Source: Polynucleobacter sp. es-MAR-4 (GTDB lineage Bacteria; Pseudomonadota; Gammaproteobacteria; Burkholderiales; Burkholderiaceae). Taken from it: 64,000 nucleotides of DNA. The notes beneath the pieces were generated by a model. That model had not been told where the DNA came from. It worked only from the letters and a program-made list of their open reading frames with translations, and searched no databases. A program made the translations under genes and the position numbers. Of this stretch, positions 10,405-20,027 are shown piece after piece (positions within the stretch are counted from its first letter, which is position 1; every line of letters begins with the position of its first letter). The stretch covers positions 496,001 to 560,000 of the forward strand of contig NZ_JACVPF010000002.1 in the NCBI RefSeq assembly GCF_018882055.1. Direction: 5' to 3'.

Positions 10405-11574
10405 TTACCTTAATTTCAGGCTGGAGAGGCCAATGAGGACTAATAAAATGGTGATGATCCAGAAGCGAACGACTACCTGTGTTTCGCGCCAGCCACCTAA
10501 TTCGAAATGGTGATGCAGTGGTGCCATCCTAAAAATACGACGGCCCTCACCAAAACGCTTCTTGGTAAATTTGAACCAGAACACTTGCAGCATTACTGAC
10601 AGTGTTTCTGCCACAAAGATTCCGCCCATGACAAAGAGCACGATTTCTTGACGAACAATCACAGCGATTGTTCCAAGTGCACCACCTAATGCAAGCGCAC
10701 CAACGTCACCCATGAACACTTGAGCAGGATGGGTGTTGTACCAAAGGAATGCTAAGCCTGCGCCACCCATAGCACCACAGAAAATCATGAGCTCACCTGC
10801 ACCAGGGATATATGGGAACAATAAATACTTTGCGTAAATTGCATTTCCCATCACATAAGCAAAAGCACCCAGAGCAGCACCAACTAATATCACTGGCATG
10901 ATGACCAGACCATCGAGTCCATCGGTGAGATTCACAGCATTGCTGCTACCAACAATCACCAAGTAACTCAAAATGATGAAGCCCATCACACCTAAGGGAT
11001 AACTCACTTCTTTCATAAATGGAATGAGTAAGTTTGATTTGGCAGGTAAATCTAAAGCAAAGCCGCTCTTAAGCCAATCAAAGAACAACTGCAAGACCTT
11101 GAGGTTATTCACTTCAGATACCGAGAAAGCTAAATAGATAGCAGCAAATAATCCAATCAAAGTCTGCCAAAAAAACTTTTCTCTAGAGGCCATTCCCTTA
11201 GGATCTTTACGCGCCACTTTACGGTAATCATCAACCCAGCCTACCAACCCAAATCCAAAAGTCACAATCATCACAATCCATATAAAGCGATTACTTAGAT
11301 CGGCCCACAGCATGCAGGAGATAAAAATACCCAACAGAATCAGTACACCACCCATTGTTGGGGTGCCTGATTTCACTAAATGGGTTTGTGGGCCATCGGT
11401 ACGAACCGCTTGACCCATCTTCAATGCAGTCAACTTGCGAATAACCCATGGGCCAGACACTAAGCCGATCAACAAAGCAGTCACTGTTGCCATTACCGCT
11501 CTAAAAGTAATGTAATTGAAGACTCGGAAAAATCCAAAATCATCCTGTAACCATTGCGCCAATATTAAGAGCAT
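10405..11574 (-). CDS. mraY: Phospho-MurNAc-pentapeptide transferase MraY
   Basis: MraY transfers phospho-MurNAc-pentapeptide to undecaprenyl phosphate, forming lipid I in the inner membrane. It is a polytopic protein of 389 residues with about ten helices. GWVDDYRKV carries the catalytic Asp pair, [12 protein letters not shown] is the second Asp-rich signature, and [15 protein letters not shown] and [11 protein letters not shown] (the HHH motif) follow. The start overlaps the murF end by 10 bases. Confidence 0.98.
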   Translation of the reverse strand: MLLILAQWLQDDFGFFRVFNYITFRAVMATVTALLIGLVSGPWVIRKLTALKMGQAVRTDGPQTHLVKSGTPTMGGVLILLGIFISCMLWADLSNRFIWIVMIVTFGFGLVGWVDDYRKVARKDPKGMASREKFFWQTLIGLFAAIYLAFSVSEVNNLKVLQLFFDWLKSGFALDLPAKSNLLIPFMKEVSYPLGVMGFIILSYLVIVGSSNAVNLTDGLDGLVIMPVILVGAALGAFAYVMGNAIYAKYLLFPYIPGAGELMIFCGAMGGAGLAFLWYNTHPAQVFMGDVGALALGGALGTIAVIVRQEIVLFVMGGIFVAETLSVMLQVFWFKFTKKRFGEGRRIFRMAPLHHHFELGGWRETQVVVRFWIITILLVLIGLSSLKLR

Positions 11575-13013
11575 GTTTTAGCCTCCTCTAACAAGGCCTG
11601 TACTACACGCTCCATGCGCATAAAACGAGATCCCTTAACCAAAATATCTAAGTGCTGCCGTTTGCCTGACTCTTCATCCGCCAGTGCCACATTGAGCTCG
11701 TCAAGCAACTGATCTAGTGTGGTGAAATGTGTAGCACCGCTAGCAAGCTCAGTCTTTCCTGAATCATTAAAACCCTGCACCGCAAATTTGCACTGCTCTC
11801 CGAGGGCAAATAACTTACTAATTCCCTGTTCAGCAGCATAGGCTCCAACTTCCTCGTGGAACGCAGGGCCTTGATCACCTACCTCACCCATATCACCCAA
11901 TACCAACCAAGCAGTATTGCCAGACTGTTTAAGCGCATCAATAGCAGCCCTTACAGAATCAGGGTTCGCGTTGTAACTATCGTCAATCAAGGTGCGAACC
12001 GCATTTAAAGGCTTTGATTGCATGCGGCCATTGACCGGGACAAAAGATTCCAGACCAGCTTTAATTTGTTCGAGCCTTAAACCGGCGCCCAAAGCAACTG
12101 CGCTAGCTGCTAAAGCATTGCGCACATTGTGACTTCCTAAGGTATTGAGCTGTACCTCGATCTTGCCTAGTTCGGTTGTAATTTCAACTCTTCCACTAGC
12201 CAATAACTTACCGGTCACTGAAGCCTTAGCTAAAACAGGGCCCGAAGATAAGGCGAAGTCAATGACCTTACGTCCTGCGGCAGCTTGATACCAAACATCA
12301 GAAAATTCAGAATCTGCTGGGAATACTGCAACACCGTCTGCAGGAAGAGCGCTCAAAGCAGTTGCATGTTCTTTTGCAACTGCTTCGACAGTCGCCATAA
12401 ATTCTTGATGCTCGCGCTGCGCATTATTGATCAAGGCAATATTTGCTTGGGCAATATGAGCTAACTCTGCAGTTTCACCAGGATGATTCATTCCCAACTC
12501 AATCACAGCTAAGCGATCGGTTGATCGCATGCGTAGCAAGGTTAAAGGTAAGCCAATATCATTATTGAAGTTACCTTTAGTAACCAGGGTGCACTCTTCA
12601 CCAGCAACCGACTTGAAGATCGAAGCAATCATCTCTTTTACAGTGGTCTTGCCATTAGAGCCCGTTACTAAAGCCACTGGGATGGAAAACTGTGCACGCC
12701 ATGCTTTTGCCAGCTCACCCAAACCCTGTCTAACATCCTGGACACATACTGCAGGTAAGTTTGTAGGGCATTTTTCTTTATGGCTAATCAGTGCCGCACT
12801 TGCGCCTGCCGTTGCCACATCACCCAAGAAATCATGCGCATCGAAACGATCGCCCGATAAAGCAATAAATAATTCATCAGCCTGAATCTGACGACTATCG
12901 CTGCCAACACGAGAAATAGAAATTGCTTCAACAGACTTTGCATCAGCATGAATCAACTGACTGCCTGGCAACATGGCATGCACTTGAGCAAGGGTAGTCA
13001 TGGGTGCACTCAT
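11565..13013 (-). CDS. murF: UDP-MurNAc-tripeptide:D-Ala-D-Ala ligase MurF
   Basis: MurF attaches the D-Ala-D-Ala made by Ddl and completes the UDP-MurNAc-pentapeptide. [15 protein letters not shown] is the N-terminal uridine-binding fold, [17 protein letters not shown] is the P-loop, and [15 protein letters not shown] and [20 protein letters not shown] mark the C-terminal part. The length of 482 residues is usual. It overlaps murE by ATGA (13010-13013) and mraY by 10 bases. Confidence 0.98.
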   Translation of the reverse strand: MSAPMTTLAQVHAMLPGSQLIHADAKSVEAISISRVGSDSRQIQADELFIALSGDRFDAHDFLGDVATAGASAALISHKEKCPTNLPAVCVQDVRQGLGELAKAWRAQFSIPVALVTGSNGKTTVKEMIASIFKSVAGEECTLVTKGNFNNDIGLPLTLLRMRSTDRLAVIELGMNHPGETAELAHIAQANIALINNAQREHQEFMATVEAVAKEHATALSALPADGVAVFPADSEFSDVWYQAAAGRKVIDFALSSGPVLAKASVTGKLLASGRVEITTELGKIEVQLNTLGSHNVRNALAASAVALGAGLRLEQIKAGLESFVPVNGRMQSKPLNAVRTLIDDSYNANPDSVRAAIDALKQSGNTAWLVLGDMGEVGDQGPAFHEEVGAYAAEQGISKLFALGEQCKFAVQGFNDSGKTELASGATHFTTLDQLLDELNVALADEESGKRQHLDILVKGSRFMRMERVVQALLEEAKTCS

Positions 13014-14563
13014 ACGCTTCCCCCTGCCGCCAAACGAATATGCTCTTGATCTGAAAAATCAAATTTCTTGCCATTGATTTCTTGAGTGGACTCATGCCCT
13101 TTGCCGGCAACCAAAACAATATCCTTGATATCAGCATGCCGTACTGCAGCCATAATGGCAGCCGCTCTATCAGGCAGAGCTTGAATATTGACCAAATCAC
13201 CCGACATGCCAGCTTGAATCATGGCGATTATGGATGCTGGGTCTTCAGATCTTGGGTTATCGCTTGTAATCACAACATGATCAGCAAAGTCTTGAGCAGC
13301 CTTACCCATTTGCGGGCGCTTACCTACATCTCGATCGCCGCCACAACCAAAGACGCACCACACTTTTCCATCGCGTTGATTTGCAATAGGGCGTAATGCC
13401 GTCAATGCCTTAGTAAGGGCATCGGGTGTGTGCGCATAATCCACAACAATCAATGGCCCATCACTCTTCTGAGATTTATGAACGCGAACAAGCTCCATAC
13501 GACCAGAAACAGGTCTCAAATTACTCATGCGCTTAGCGGCCTCAGCTGGACTTATGCCTTGCGCCAATAGAATTGCCCAAACAGCAAGACAATTACTCAA
13601 ATTAAATTCACCCAATACCGCAAGCTGAACAAGGCTTGAGCCTAGAGCATCACAATTAAATTGAGATGCATAACCAGTAGGTGTGAATTCAGTATTTTCT
13701 GCATACACCCGCTTCAATCGATCGCCAAATTTTTCAAATCCAGCAAAGGCATTGCTGCACAATGCGTAGCCCCATACTTGAGGACCATCGACAGCGAGGA
13801 GCTTCATTGCTAATTCGCGACCAAATGCATCATCAAAATTGATGATGGCATTTTCAACTTGCGGCAGCTGAAATAGTTTCGCTTTTGCCTCAGCATACTC
13901 ACCCATCGTGCCGTGATAATCCAAGTGATCTTGAGTTAAATTGGTAAATACCGCACTGCGCACATTTAGCCCAGCAATACGATCTTGATCAAGTGCATGA
14001 GAGGAAATCTCTATGGCCACTTGCTCAGCACCCGCATCAAGCAATTCTTTTAATTGGGTTTGTAATCGAGGTGCATCTGGGGTGGTGTAACCAGTCTCGA
14101 TCAATGCGCCCGGAAAACCGGTACCCAACGTACCCAAAACTGCAGCACGATGATTGGGTTGATCTAATGCCTGTGCCAGCCACTGCGTAATACTGGTCTT
14201 GCCATTAGTGCCTGTAACACCAATGACATTAAGCTTTTCACTTGGGAAGTCATACCACTCAGAACAAAGTGCTCCAGCCAAGCTGGATAAATTTTCAATA
14301 GCAAAACACTCTGGTCGGTCTAAGTATTCATTAGCAACACCATCCGCAGGATCAAATACCACTGCTGCCGCACCATTTGCTAAGGCAGCTGCGATGTAAT
14401 CACGACCATCACGTAGGGCATTGCCATGACCAACGGGGTATGCAAAGAATATATCGCCAGATTGGATTTGACGACTATCAGCAGTTACTTTTGCATCTGC
14501 AGATGTGAGATCGCGCAAATTCGAGATCAAAAGATGAGGTTCAATATTTACCATTGCCATCAT
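13010..14563 (-). CDS. murE: UDP-MurNAc-L-Ala-D-Glu:meso-diaminopimelate ligase MurE
   Basis: MurE adds the third residue of the peptide stem. VTGTNGKTSITQWL is the ATP-binding loop. The DNPR motif at residues 435-438 (SDNPRSEDP) is the known selector for meso-diaminopimelate rather than lysine, so the cell wall is of the mDAP type expected for a Gram-negative. VAGKGHE ends the C-terminal domain. It has 517 residues. The start overlaps the ftsI stop by ATGA. A second ATG directly follows the first, so the true start may be one codon later. Confidence 0.98.
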   Translation of the reverse strand: MMAMVNIEPHLLISNLRDLTSADAKVTADSRQIQSGDIFFAYPVGHGNALRDGRDYIAAALANGAAAVVFDPADGVANEYLDRPECFAIENLSSLAGALCSEWYDFPSEKLNVIGVTGTNGKTSITQWLAQALDQPNHRAAVLGTLGTGFPGALIETGYTTPDAPRLQTQLKELLDAGAEQVAIEISSHALDQDRIAGLNVRSAVFTNLTQDHLDYHGTMGEYAEAKAKLFQLPQVENAIINFDDAFGRELAMKLLAVDGPQVWGYALCSNAFAGFEKFGDRLKRVYAENTEFTPTGYASQFNCDALGSSLVQLAVLGEFNLSNCLAVWAILLAQGISPAEAAKRMSNLRPVSGRMELVRVHKSQKSDGPLIVVDYAHTPDALTKALTALRPIANQRDGKVWCVFGCGGDRDVGKRPQMGKAAQDFADHVVITSDNPRSEDPASIIAMIQAGMSGDLVNIQALPDRAAAIMAAVRHADIKDIVLVAGKGHESTQEINGKKFDFSDQEHIRLAAGGSV

Positions 14564-16332
14564 CTCTTTAAAACCACAGCATTTGTTTTAACTGCAGCAC
14601 TCTGAATTTCTACAGGACTTTGATCCTGCATTGCTTTCTGCTTAATGGGGCTATCTGGCAACACATTTAAAGTACGCAGAGTCTCACTCACAATAGTAGA
14701 GAAAACAGGGGCGGCAACATCACCGCCATAGTGACTGCCACCTGTCGGCTCATCAATCATCACGGCAACCACAATGCGAGGCGCACTAATTGGCGCAAGA
14801 CCTGCAAAGTAAGCACGGTATTTATTACCGTAGCCCTTACCCACTAATTTATGCGCTGTACCTGTTTTTCCACCAACCCGGTAACCCTCAGCCTGTGCTT
14901 TGATTGCAGTACCACCAGGTTCTGTTACCGACTCCATCATGCTGCGCATCTCAAGCGCAGTCTTAGCAGAAATAATATGTGTGCCAGGCTTGAACTCTGG
15001 ACTACGTTCGATCGTGAGCGGGACTAATTCGCCATCGCGCGCAAAGATCGTGTAAGCACGAGCTACCTGAAATAGTGAACCTGAAATACCGTAGCCAAAT
15101 GCAATCCGCGCCTGATCGGTTGGCATCCACTTTTTAAAGGGATGCACTGTTCCAGCCACTGCCCCAGGAAAACCAATCTTTGGCGCCTGACCTAAGCCAA
15201 CGGATGTATAAAAATTCCACATCTCTTCTGCGCTTAAATTATTCATCGCAATTTTGGCTGTACCAATATTGCTAGATTTCTGAATAATTTGAGCAACAGT
15301 CAAGTTGCCATAAGGATGGGTATCTGTAATCGGTTTTGGGCCCACCAAATATTTAGCACCAATTGCCATATTGGTATTAGGAGTGATTACACCCTTCTCT
15401 AAAGCAATCGCTACCGTTAAGGGCTTCATAGTTGAGCCAGGCTCAAAAGTATCGGTTAATACGCGATTACGTAACTGCTCACCCGTCAACTTCTTACGAT
15501 CATTTGGGTTATAGCTTGGGTAATTTGCCAAAGCCAAGATCTCGCCGGTATGTGTATCCAACACTACAGCGCCGCCAGCGCTTGCACGATGTTGCTCAAC
15601 AGCACTCTTGACAGCGTTATATGCCAGAAACTGAATCTTGCTATCAATCGAAAGTTGTAAATCCTTGCCGTTTTGAGGTAACTGCAAAATCGCAACATCC
15701 TCAACAACACGACCAAGTCGATCCACAACCACTCGGCGAGCACCTGGATGTCCAGCCAGGTCTTTTTCCCTCGAGAGCTCCATGCCCTCTTGACCGCGAT
15801 CTTCCACATTAGTGAACCCAACGACGTGCGCCATTGCTTCACCTTCTGGATAAAAGCGACGATATTCGTTATTCAAGCCAATGCCTGGAATTTCTAACTG
15901 CTTAATCTGTTGCGCCACTTCTGGATCTACTTGGCGCTTTAGGAAAATCTGCTTACGTTCCTCTTTCAGTTTTTTGCGCAACTCTGATTCGCTCATCTGC
16001 AATAAGCCCGCTAACTTCTGCACCTTATCTGCAGCCAAATCATCAGGCACGGTATCGTTATAGGCGATGACCGACTTTGCCTCAAGGCTGGTGGCAATCA
16101 CCTGGCCATTGCGATCCAATATTTTTCCGCGCGAAGCAGGTAACTCTAATTCACGCTGAGTACCACGTACGCCTTTAGCTTCATAGAAGGCATTTCCTGG
16201 ACCTTGGATCCAGAAGGCGCGGATCAATAGCAACATGAATACGAAGAACAACATGAACAGCATGAGGCGTGACCGCCACATTGGCAGACGCAATACTAAA
16301 TTGGGCGTAGTTGAAAAACCTACTGGCCTCAT
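14560..16332 (-). CDS. ftsI: Septal transpeptidase FtsI (penicillin-binding protein 3)
   Basis: This class B penicillin-binding protein cross-links septal peptidoglycan in partnership with FtsW. A single membrane anchor lies at about residues 20-43. The pedestal domain follows (ASRGKILDRNG at 66-76). The transpeptidase domain has all three active-site motifs: STMK with the nucleophile Ser300, SSN at 353-355 and KTGT at 489-492. The length of 590 residues is close to E. coli FtsI (588). It overlaps ftsL and murE by 4 bases each. Confidence 0.98.
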   Translation of the reverse strand: MRPVGFSTTPNLVLRLPMWRSRLMLFMLFFVFMLLLIRAFWIQGPGNAFYEAKGVRGTQRELELPASRGKILDRNGQVIATSLEAKSVIAYNDTVPDDLAADKVQKLAGLLQMSESELRKKLKEERKQIFLKRQVDPEVAQQIKQLEIPGIGLNNEYRRFYPEGEAMAHVVGFTNVEDRGQEGMELSREKDLAGHPGARRVVVDRLGRVVEDVAILQLPQNGKDLQLSIDSKIQFLAYNAVKSAVEQHRASAGGAVVLDTHTGEILALANYPSYNPNDRKKLTGEQLRNRVLTDTFEPGSTMKPLTVAIALEKGVITPNTNMAIGAKYLVGPKPITDTHPYGNLTVAQIIQKSSNIGTAKIAMNNLSAEEMWNFYTSVGLGQAPKIGFPGAVAGTVHPFKKWMPTDQARIAFGYGISGSLFQVARAYTIFARDGELVPLTIERSPEFKPGTHIISAKTALEMRSMMESVTEPGGTAIKAQAEGYRVGGKTGTAHKLVGKGYGNKYRAYFAGLAPISAPRIVVAVMIDEPTGGSHYGGDVAAPVFSTIVSETLRTLNVLPDSPIKQKAMQDQSPVEIQSAAVKTNAVVLKR

Positions 16333-16595
16333 CTAGCCTCCTTCAAGTACAAAGTACGCTCTGGAGATATGGGAACCATGTGCAACTGATTGCGGGCAAC
16401 ATCACGAATCCGCGCAGATTTAGAGAGATTGCGCTGCTCATACTCCAAACGTAACCAGTCTTGATTGAGTTTGCGCTCTTCAATTTGCGCACGCTCTAAA
16501 GAGATAAATAATTTACGTGCACGCTGCTGTGCTGCAACCAAGGATAGGGCGCAGACTAATAGCAGTACAAGCAAGGTAAGCGTTGCGCGATTCAA
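16329..16595 (-). CDS. ftsL: Cell division protein FtsL
   Basis: FtsL is a small bitopic divisome protein that pairs with FtsB through a coiled coil and activates FtsWI. The 88 residues contain one transmembrane helix (about 5-22, [18 protein letters not shown]) followed by a heptad-like stretch ([19 protein letters not shown]). The C-terminal segment [23 protein letters not shown] is typical of betaproteobacterial FtsL. It overlaps rsmH and ftsI by ATGA. Confidence 0.95.
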   Translation of the reverse strand: MNRATLTLLVLLLVCALSLVAAQQRARKLFISLERAQIEERKLNQDWLRLEYEQRNLSKSARIRDVARNQLHMVPISPERTLYLKEAR

Positions 16596-17542
16596 GCCAT
16601 CACCCCTGGACGTTTTTCAGCAACGCGCATGATTGCCGAACGAGCACGAGGATTTTCTCGAACCTCTTCATCGCTTGGCTTAATACGTCCAATAATTTCC
16701 AAAGCACTCTGCGGTAGATCTCGATCACGAACAGGCAATCCACGCGGCACTTCAACCTTCGCATGTGACTGTAGAAACTGCTTCACAATTCGGTCTTCTA
16801 AGGAATGGAAGCTAATCACCGCTAAGCGCGCACCTGGCTTTAATAAATTCAGGGCTGCTTTTAACCCGAGCTCCAAATCTTCCAATTCACGATTAATAAA
16901 AATGCGTAAGGCCTGGAAAGTTCTAGTGGCTGGGTCTTGCCCAACTTCTCTTGTACGAACAACGCTGGCTACTAAGCTCGCTAATTGCAAAGTGGTTTTT
17001 GGAGACAAGCCTTCTTCTCGCTTTGCCACAATAGCTTTAGCGATCTGAAATGCAAAACGTTCTTCGCCATAAGTCTTAATCACGCGCGTGATGTCCTCTT
17101 GTGATGCTTGCTCTAACCATTCTGCTGCCGTCAAACCATGATCTGTGTTCATGCGCATATCGAGCGGGCCATCCTTGCGAAAGGAAAAGCCACGATGTGC
17201 TTCGTCCACCTGTGGAGAGCTGATGCCGAGATCTAGCAAAATGCCATCGACTGATTCTGGCTCCGCATACTGATCCATCTGCGCAAAACTGTCGTGCACG
17301 ATTCGTAAACGTGAATCGTTGATTTTTTCCGCTACTGCGATCGCATCTAAATCCTTGTCGAAAGAAATCATTCGCGCGCTCGGAGGTAATCGCGAAAGCA
17401 GTGCTTGCGTATGACCGCCACGCCCAAAGGTTCCATCGATCAAGAGTAGATTTTTTGATGCTTCGGGAGAGGTGATGCGTGGGCCACTGATCAGCGCCGT
17501 CACCGCCTCGGCCAGTAATACTGGGCGATGAGTTATGTTCAT
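16592..17542 (-). CDS. rsmH: 16S rRNA m4C1402 methyltransferase RsmH (MraW)
   Basis: RsmH methylates N4 of C1402 in the P-site of 16S rRNA using S-adenosylmethionine. RPVLLAEAV at the start, [14 protein letters not shown] (SAM motif I), [23 protein letters not shown] and [16 protein letters not shown] are family signatures. It has 316 residues, a normal size. It is the second gene of the dcw operon, 12 bases after mraZ, and its end overlaps the ftsL start. Confidence 0.98.
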   Translation of the reverse strand: MNITHRPVLLAEAVTALISGPRITSPEASKNLLLIDGTFGRGGHTQALLSRLPPSARMISFDKDLDAIAVAEKINDSRLRIVHDSFAQMDQYAEPESVDGILLDLGISSPQVDEAHRGFSFRKDGPLDMRMNTDHGLTAAEWLEQASQEDITRVIKTYGEERFAFQIAKAIVAKREEGLSPKTTLQLASLVASVVRTREVGQDPATRTFQALRIFINRELEDLELGLKAALNLLKPGARLAVISFHSLEDRIVKQFLQSHAKVEVPRGLPVRDRDLPQSALEIIGRIKPSDEEVRENPRARSAIMRVAEKRPGVMA

Positions 17543-17554
17543 GGCACCCTGTCA

Positions 17555-17986
17555 TCAAAAATTAAATTGCTTCAGGGCTTCAGGCATACCTTGTGCAATG
17601 GCAGCCTGTTCTTTTGCAGCGTAAGTAGCGGCGTCCCACAACTCTAGATGACTACCCATGCCGAGTAGCATCACTTCTTTTTCAATGTTTGCAGCTGATC
17701 GCAACTCTGGGCTCACCAAAATTCTTCCTGCGCTATCTAAATCCACTTCCGCGGCATTACCAAGGAAGATTCGGCGCCACCAATGGGCATCCATCGGCAA
17801 TTGAGCTACACGTGAGCGGAAGGTTTCCCACTCAGGACGTGGGAACAACAGGAGGCATCCATCAGGGTGTTTTGTAAGCGTAATTCGACCCTCACCTTGA
17901 ACTAACAAGGCGTCACGATGCTTTGCCGGCACAGACATGCGGCCTTTTGCATCTAAATTGAGAGCTGACGCACCTTGAAACACCAT
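17555..17986 (-). CDS. mraZ: Transcriptional regulator MraZ
   Basis: MraZ is a nucleoid-associated DNA-binding protein that represses its own operon in E. coli. Two SpoVT/AbrB-like halves are visible: [18 protein letters not shown] near residue 10 and [18 protein letters not shown] near residue 82. The total is 143 residues. As the first gene of the dcw operon it is preceded by three 10-bp-spaced boxes overlapping the putative promoter, which fits autorepression. No strong Shine-Dalgarno lies close to the ATG: GGAGG is about 20 bases away, within the operator. Confidence 0.97.
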   Translation of the reverse strand: MVFQGASALNLDAKGRMSVPAKHRDALLVQGEGRITLTKHPDGCLLLFPRPEWETFRSRVAQLPMDAHWWRRIFLGNAAEVDLDSAGRILVSPELRSAANIEKEVMLLGMGSHLELWDAATYAAKEQAAIAQGMPEALKQFNF

Positions 17987-17990
17987 TTAC

Positions 17991-18015
17991 CCCACTTTTT
18001 CACACTTCCTCCCAC
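17991..18015 (-). promoter_or_regulatory. MraZ operator: three boxes at 10-bp spacing
   Basis: On the minus strand, just before mraZ, GTGGG (18015-18011), GTGTG (18005-18001) and GTGGG (17995-17991) recur at exactly 10-bp intervals. Known MraZ sites in other bacteria are direct TGGGN repeats with 5-bp spacers, the same geometry. The middle box has one mismatch. The first box overlaps the proposed -10 hexamer, so MraZ binding would block initiation. Confidence 0.85.
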
Positions 18016-18042
18016 TTTAGAGGATCGCAATAAGAGGGTCAA
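18014..18042 (-). promoter_or_regulatory. Putative sigma-70 promoter of the dcw operon
   Basis: On the minus strand, TTGACC (18042-18037) and TAAAGT (18019-18014) are separated by exactly 17 bases. The matches to the consensus are 5/6 and 4/6. The predicted start falls inside the MraZ boxes. It is the best promoter candidate in the 270-base gap before mraZ. Confidence 0.6.
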
Positions 18043-18091
18043 GTGTTTTTGGGTAATTTTTTAGGAAATTTCCTAGTGATTACAAACACTT
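18041..18091. repeat. Imperfect 51-bp palindrome upstream of the dcw promoter
   Basis: The centre is a perfect 14-bp palindrome TAGGAAATTTCCTA (18062-18075). It is flanked by GTAAT/ATTAC (18053-18057, 18079-18083) and AAGTGTTT/AAACACTT (18041-18048, 18084-18091). The outer arms are offset by 1 and 5 bases from exact symmetry. It touches the -35 hexamer of the mraZ promoter. It could be a binding site for a dimeric regulator or a transcribed hairpin after coq7. No U-run follows it on the coq7 strand. Confidence 0.6.
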
Positions 18092-18200
18092 AGCGTCATG
18101 TCTTGATAAAATGGTGACTATAAAAATGCTACTTGAAACAACGGCTTGGAAAATATACTTAAGAATAGGTCTTAGCTATTTAGCCTAATAATGGATAAAT

Positions 18201-18222
18201 ATACTGTATTAATAAACAGTAT
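18201..18222. repeat. AT-rich inverted repeat after coq7
   Basis: ATACTGT (18201-18207) and ACAGTAT (18216-18222) form a 7-bp stem with an 8-base loop, 35 bases past the coq7 stop. It is AT-rich and lacks a clear T-tract on the coq7 strand, so it is at best a weak terminator. Apart from this, the 50-bp palindrome and the mraZ promoter, I see nothing in the gap 17987-18257. Confidence 0.35.
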
Positions 18223-18257
18223 TACAAATAAAAATATGCAAAATAATTAATTTAGAA

Positions 18258-18887
18258 CTAAATTTTGTAAGCAGTGCTTGTCATGACTTTTGACATCGCT
18301 TGCATGAGCTTCTGAATTGGTTCGGGCAAGACCGCACCACCAGCAGAAATTGCGGCCTGTCCATGCTCAATTTCATCCATTCGCATTTGGTCAACAATGG
18401 CACGAGAACGCTCATCTTCTACAGGTAATTTTTTGAGATGACTCTCGAGATGATTTTCAACCTGCTTTTCTGTTTCCGCCACAAATCCCAGGCTCCACTT
18501 ATCGCCCGCTAAGCCAGCAGCCAAGCCGATTGCAAAGGATCCTGCATACCAAATTGGGTTGAGATAACTCGTGTGCGAACCTAGCTCTTGAAGGCGTGTT
18601 TCGCACCAAGCTAAATGATCCATTTCTTCCTGTCCAGAGTGATCCAACATCTGTCGAATTTCAGGATTGCGAGCAACTAATTTTTGCGATTGATAGAGCG
18701 CTTGAGCACAAACCTCACCCACATGATTAACGCGCATTAATCCAGCAGCATGCTCTCGCTCTATCGGATCTAACAAAGCAGTAGATTGCTTATCTGAGCC
18801 CGGAGTTGGACGATGAGCATGAGCACCCCCCACGACTGAACGTAAGGCTGTATCAAACTCAATAATGAAGCGGTCGATTAGCGCCAT
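18258..18887 (-). CDS. coq7: 2-polyprenyl-3-methyl-6-methoxy-1,4-benzoquinone monooxygenase Coq7
   Basis: Coq7 is the di-iron hydroxylase for the last ring hydroxylation of ubiquinone biosynthesis. Two half-repeats carry the iron ligands: [16 protein letters not shown] with EEMDHLAW, and [14 protein letters not shown] with DEIEHG. Together these give the expected Glu and ExxH set. It has 209 residues, typical for the betaproteobacterial form, which replaces UbiF in many species. Its start lies 13 bases from the bioB stop on the same strand, so it may be read through from bioB. Confidence 0.96.
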   Translation of the reverse strand: MALIDRFIIEFDTALRSVVGGAHAHRPTPGSDKQSTALLDPIEREHAAGLMRVNHVGEVCAQALYQSQKLVARNPEIRQMLDHSGQEEMDHLAWCETRLQELGSHTSYLNPIWYAGSFAIGLAAGLAGDKWSLGFVAETEKQVENHLESHLKKLPVEDERSRAIVDQMRMDEIEHGQAAISAGGAVLPEPIQKLMQAMSKVMTSTAYKI

Positions 18888-18900
18888 AGGCTTGCCAAAA

Positions 18901-19938
18901 CTAGACTAAAACCTCTGCTTTGCAGCTTTGTTTGGTCTTCAAGCCCAGCTCAGCCAATAGCTCACGGTCTTGTTCTGCCTCGGGATTGCCGGTAGTAAGT
19001 AGTTGCTCACCATAGAAAATAGAATTCGCACCGGCCTGGAAGCACATGGCCTGAACTGCCCTGCCGAGCTCCTGCCGACCAGCCGATAAACGTACTCGTG
19101 CACGCGGCATCGTAATCCGAGCTACAGCAATAGTTCTCACGAATTCCAGAGGATCCAAGGGCTTCTGATCTTCCAGTGGAGTGCCTGCAACAGGAACCAG
19201 GTGGTTAATTGGAACTGATTCTGGATACGGGCTTAAATTGGCCAAACGCGCTAGGAAAGCTGCGCGCTGTTCACGGGACTCACCCATGCCCACAATACCG
19301 CCGCAACACACTGACATGCCTGCTGCACGCACATTAGAAATCGTGTCTAAACGGTCTTGATATCCCCGAGTAGAGATGACTGAGCGATAGAAGTCCTCGC
19401 TGGTATCCAAATTGTGGTTATAGAAGTCCAAGCCAGCCTCTTGAAGGGCTTGGGCCTGATTGGCTTCCAGCATCCCTAGAGTGGCACAGGTTTCAAGGCC
19501 TAAGGCCTTCACACCCTTAATCATGGCAGTGACTTTTTCAATATCTCGGTCTTTGGGCTCCCGCCAGGCGGCGCCCATACAAAAACGGTTAGATCCGGCG
19601 GCCTTGGCAGCCTTAGCAGCCTCAAGCACCTCGTCCAGATCCATCAACTTATTAGCCTTCACGTCAGTGTCGTAACGGGCTGCCTGGGGGCAATAGCCAC
19701 AATCTTCAGGGCACCCACCAGTCTTAATTGATAAGAGCGTAGCTAATTCCACATCGCCATCAGGGAAGTTAGCGCGATGGGTCTCTTGCGCTTTAAACAT
19801 CAATTCGCTAAATGGAAGGGCAAATAGAGCCTCAATTTGAGCCACCGACCAAGCGCCTGATGCGTCGACCTCTTTATGCAAATCCTTTTGGGACTTGACT
19901 TGGGTGAGGGGTTTTTCAGTAGTTTGGGTGGCCTGCAT
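18901..19938 (-). CDS. bioB: Biotin synthase BioB
   Basis: BioB is the radical SAM enzyme that inserts sulfur into dethiobiotin. The radical-SAM CxxxCxxC motif is at Cys76, Cys80 and Cys83 ([10 protein letters not shown]). The Cys residues and Arg that bind the second [2Fe-2S] cluster are also seen ([39 protein letters not shown]). It has 345 residues. It is divergent from bioAFD with an 89-base gap. I found no clear BirA-type operator there, which agrees with a group in which biotin genes are not always controlled by BirA. Confidence 0.98.
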   Translation of the reverse strand: MQATQTTEKPLTQVKSQKDLHKEVDASGAWSVAQIEALFALPFSELMFKAQETHRANFPDGDVELATLLSIKTGGCPEDCGYCPQAARYDTDVKANKLMDLDEVLEAAKAAKAAGSNRFCMGAAWREPKDRDIEKVTAMIKGVKALGLETCATLGMLEANQAQALQEAGLDFYNHNLDTSEDFYRSVISTRGYQDRLDTISNVRAAGMSVCCGGIVGMGESREQRAAFLARLANLSPYPESVPINHLVPVAGTPLEDQKPLDPLEFVRTIAVARITMPRARVRLSAGRQELGRAVQAMCFQAGANSIFYGEQLLTTGNPEAEQDRELLAELGLKTKQSCKAEVLV

Positions 19939-20027
19939 GGTCGAATTCCAGAAAATAGATCAATTCAAGGCATAAACATAACAGATACAGGCCTAAATTA
20001 GGAAAAACTAGTGGTCAAATACCAAAC

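Noticed and set aside
12529..12885. 118-residue open frame antisense to murF
   Set aside because: Opposite strand of a conserved gene, no supporting features.
16629..17048. 139-residue open frame antisense to rsmH
   Set aside because: Arg/Ser-rich shadow of a conserved gene with no ribosome binding site or family features.
17076..17558. 160-residue open frame in another frame of rsmH
   Set aside because: The same DNA encodes the conserved RsmH; composition is Ser/Arg-rich with no family motif.
19939..20027. BirA operator between bioB and bioA
   Set aside because: No TTGTAAACC-type inverted pair is present in the 89-base gap.
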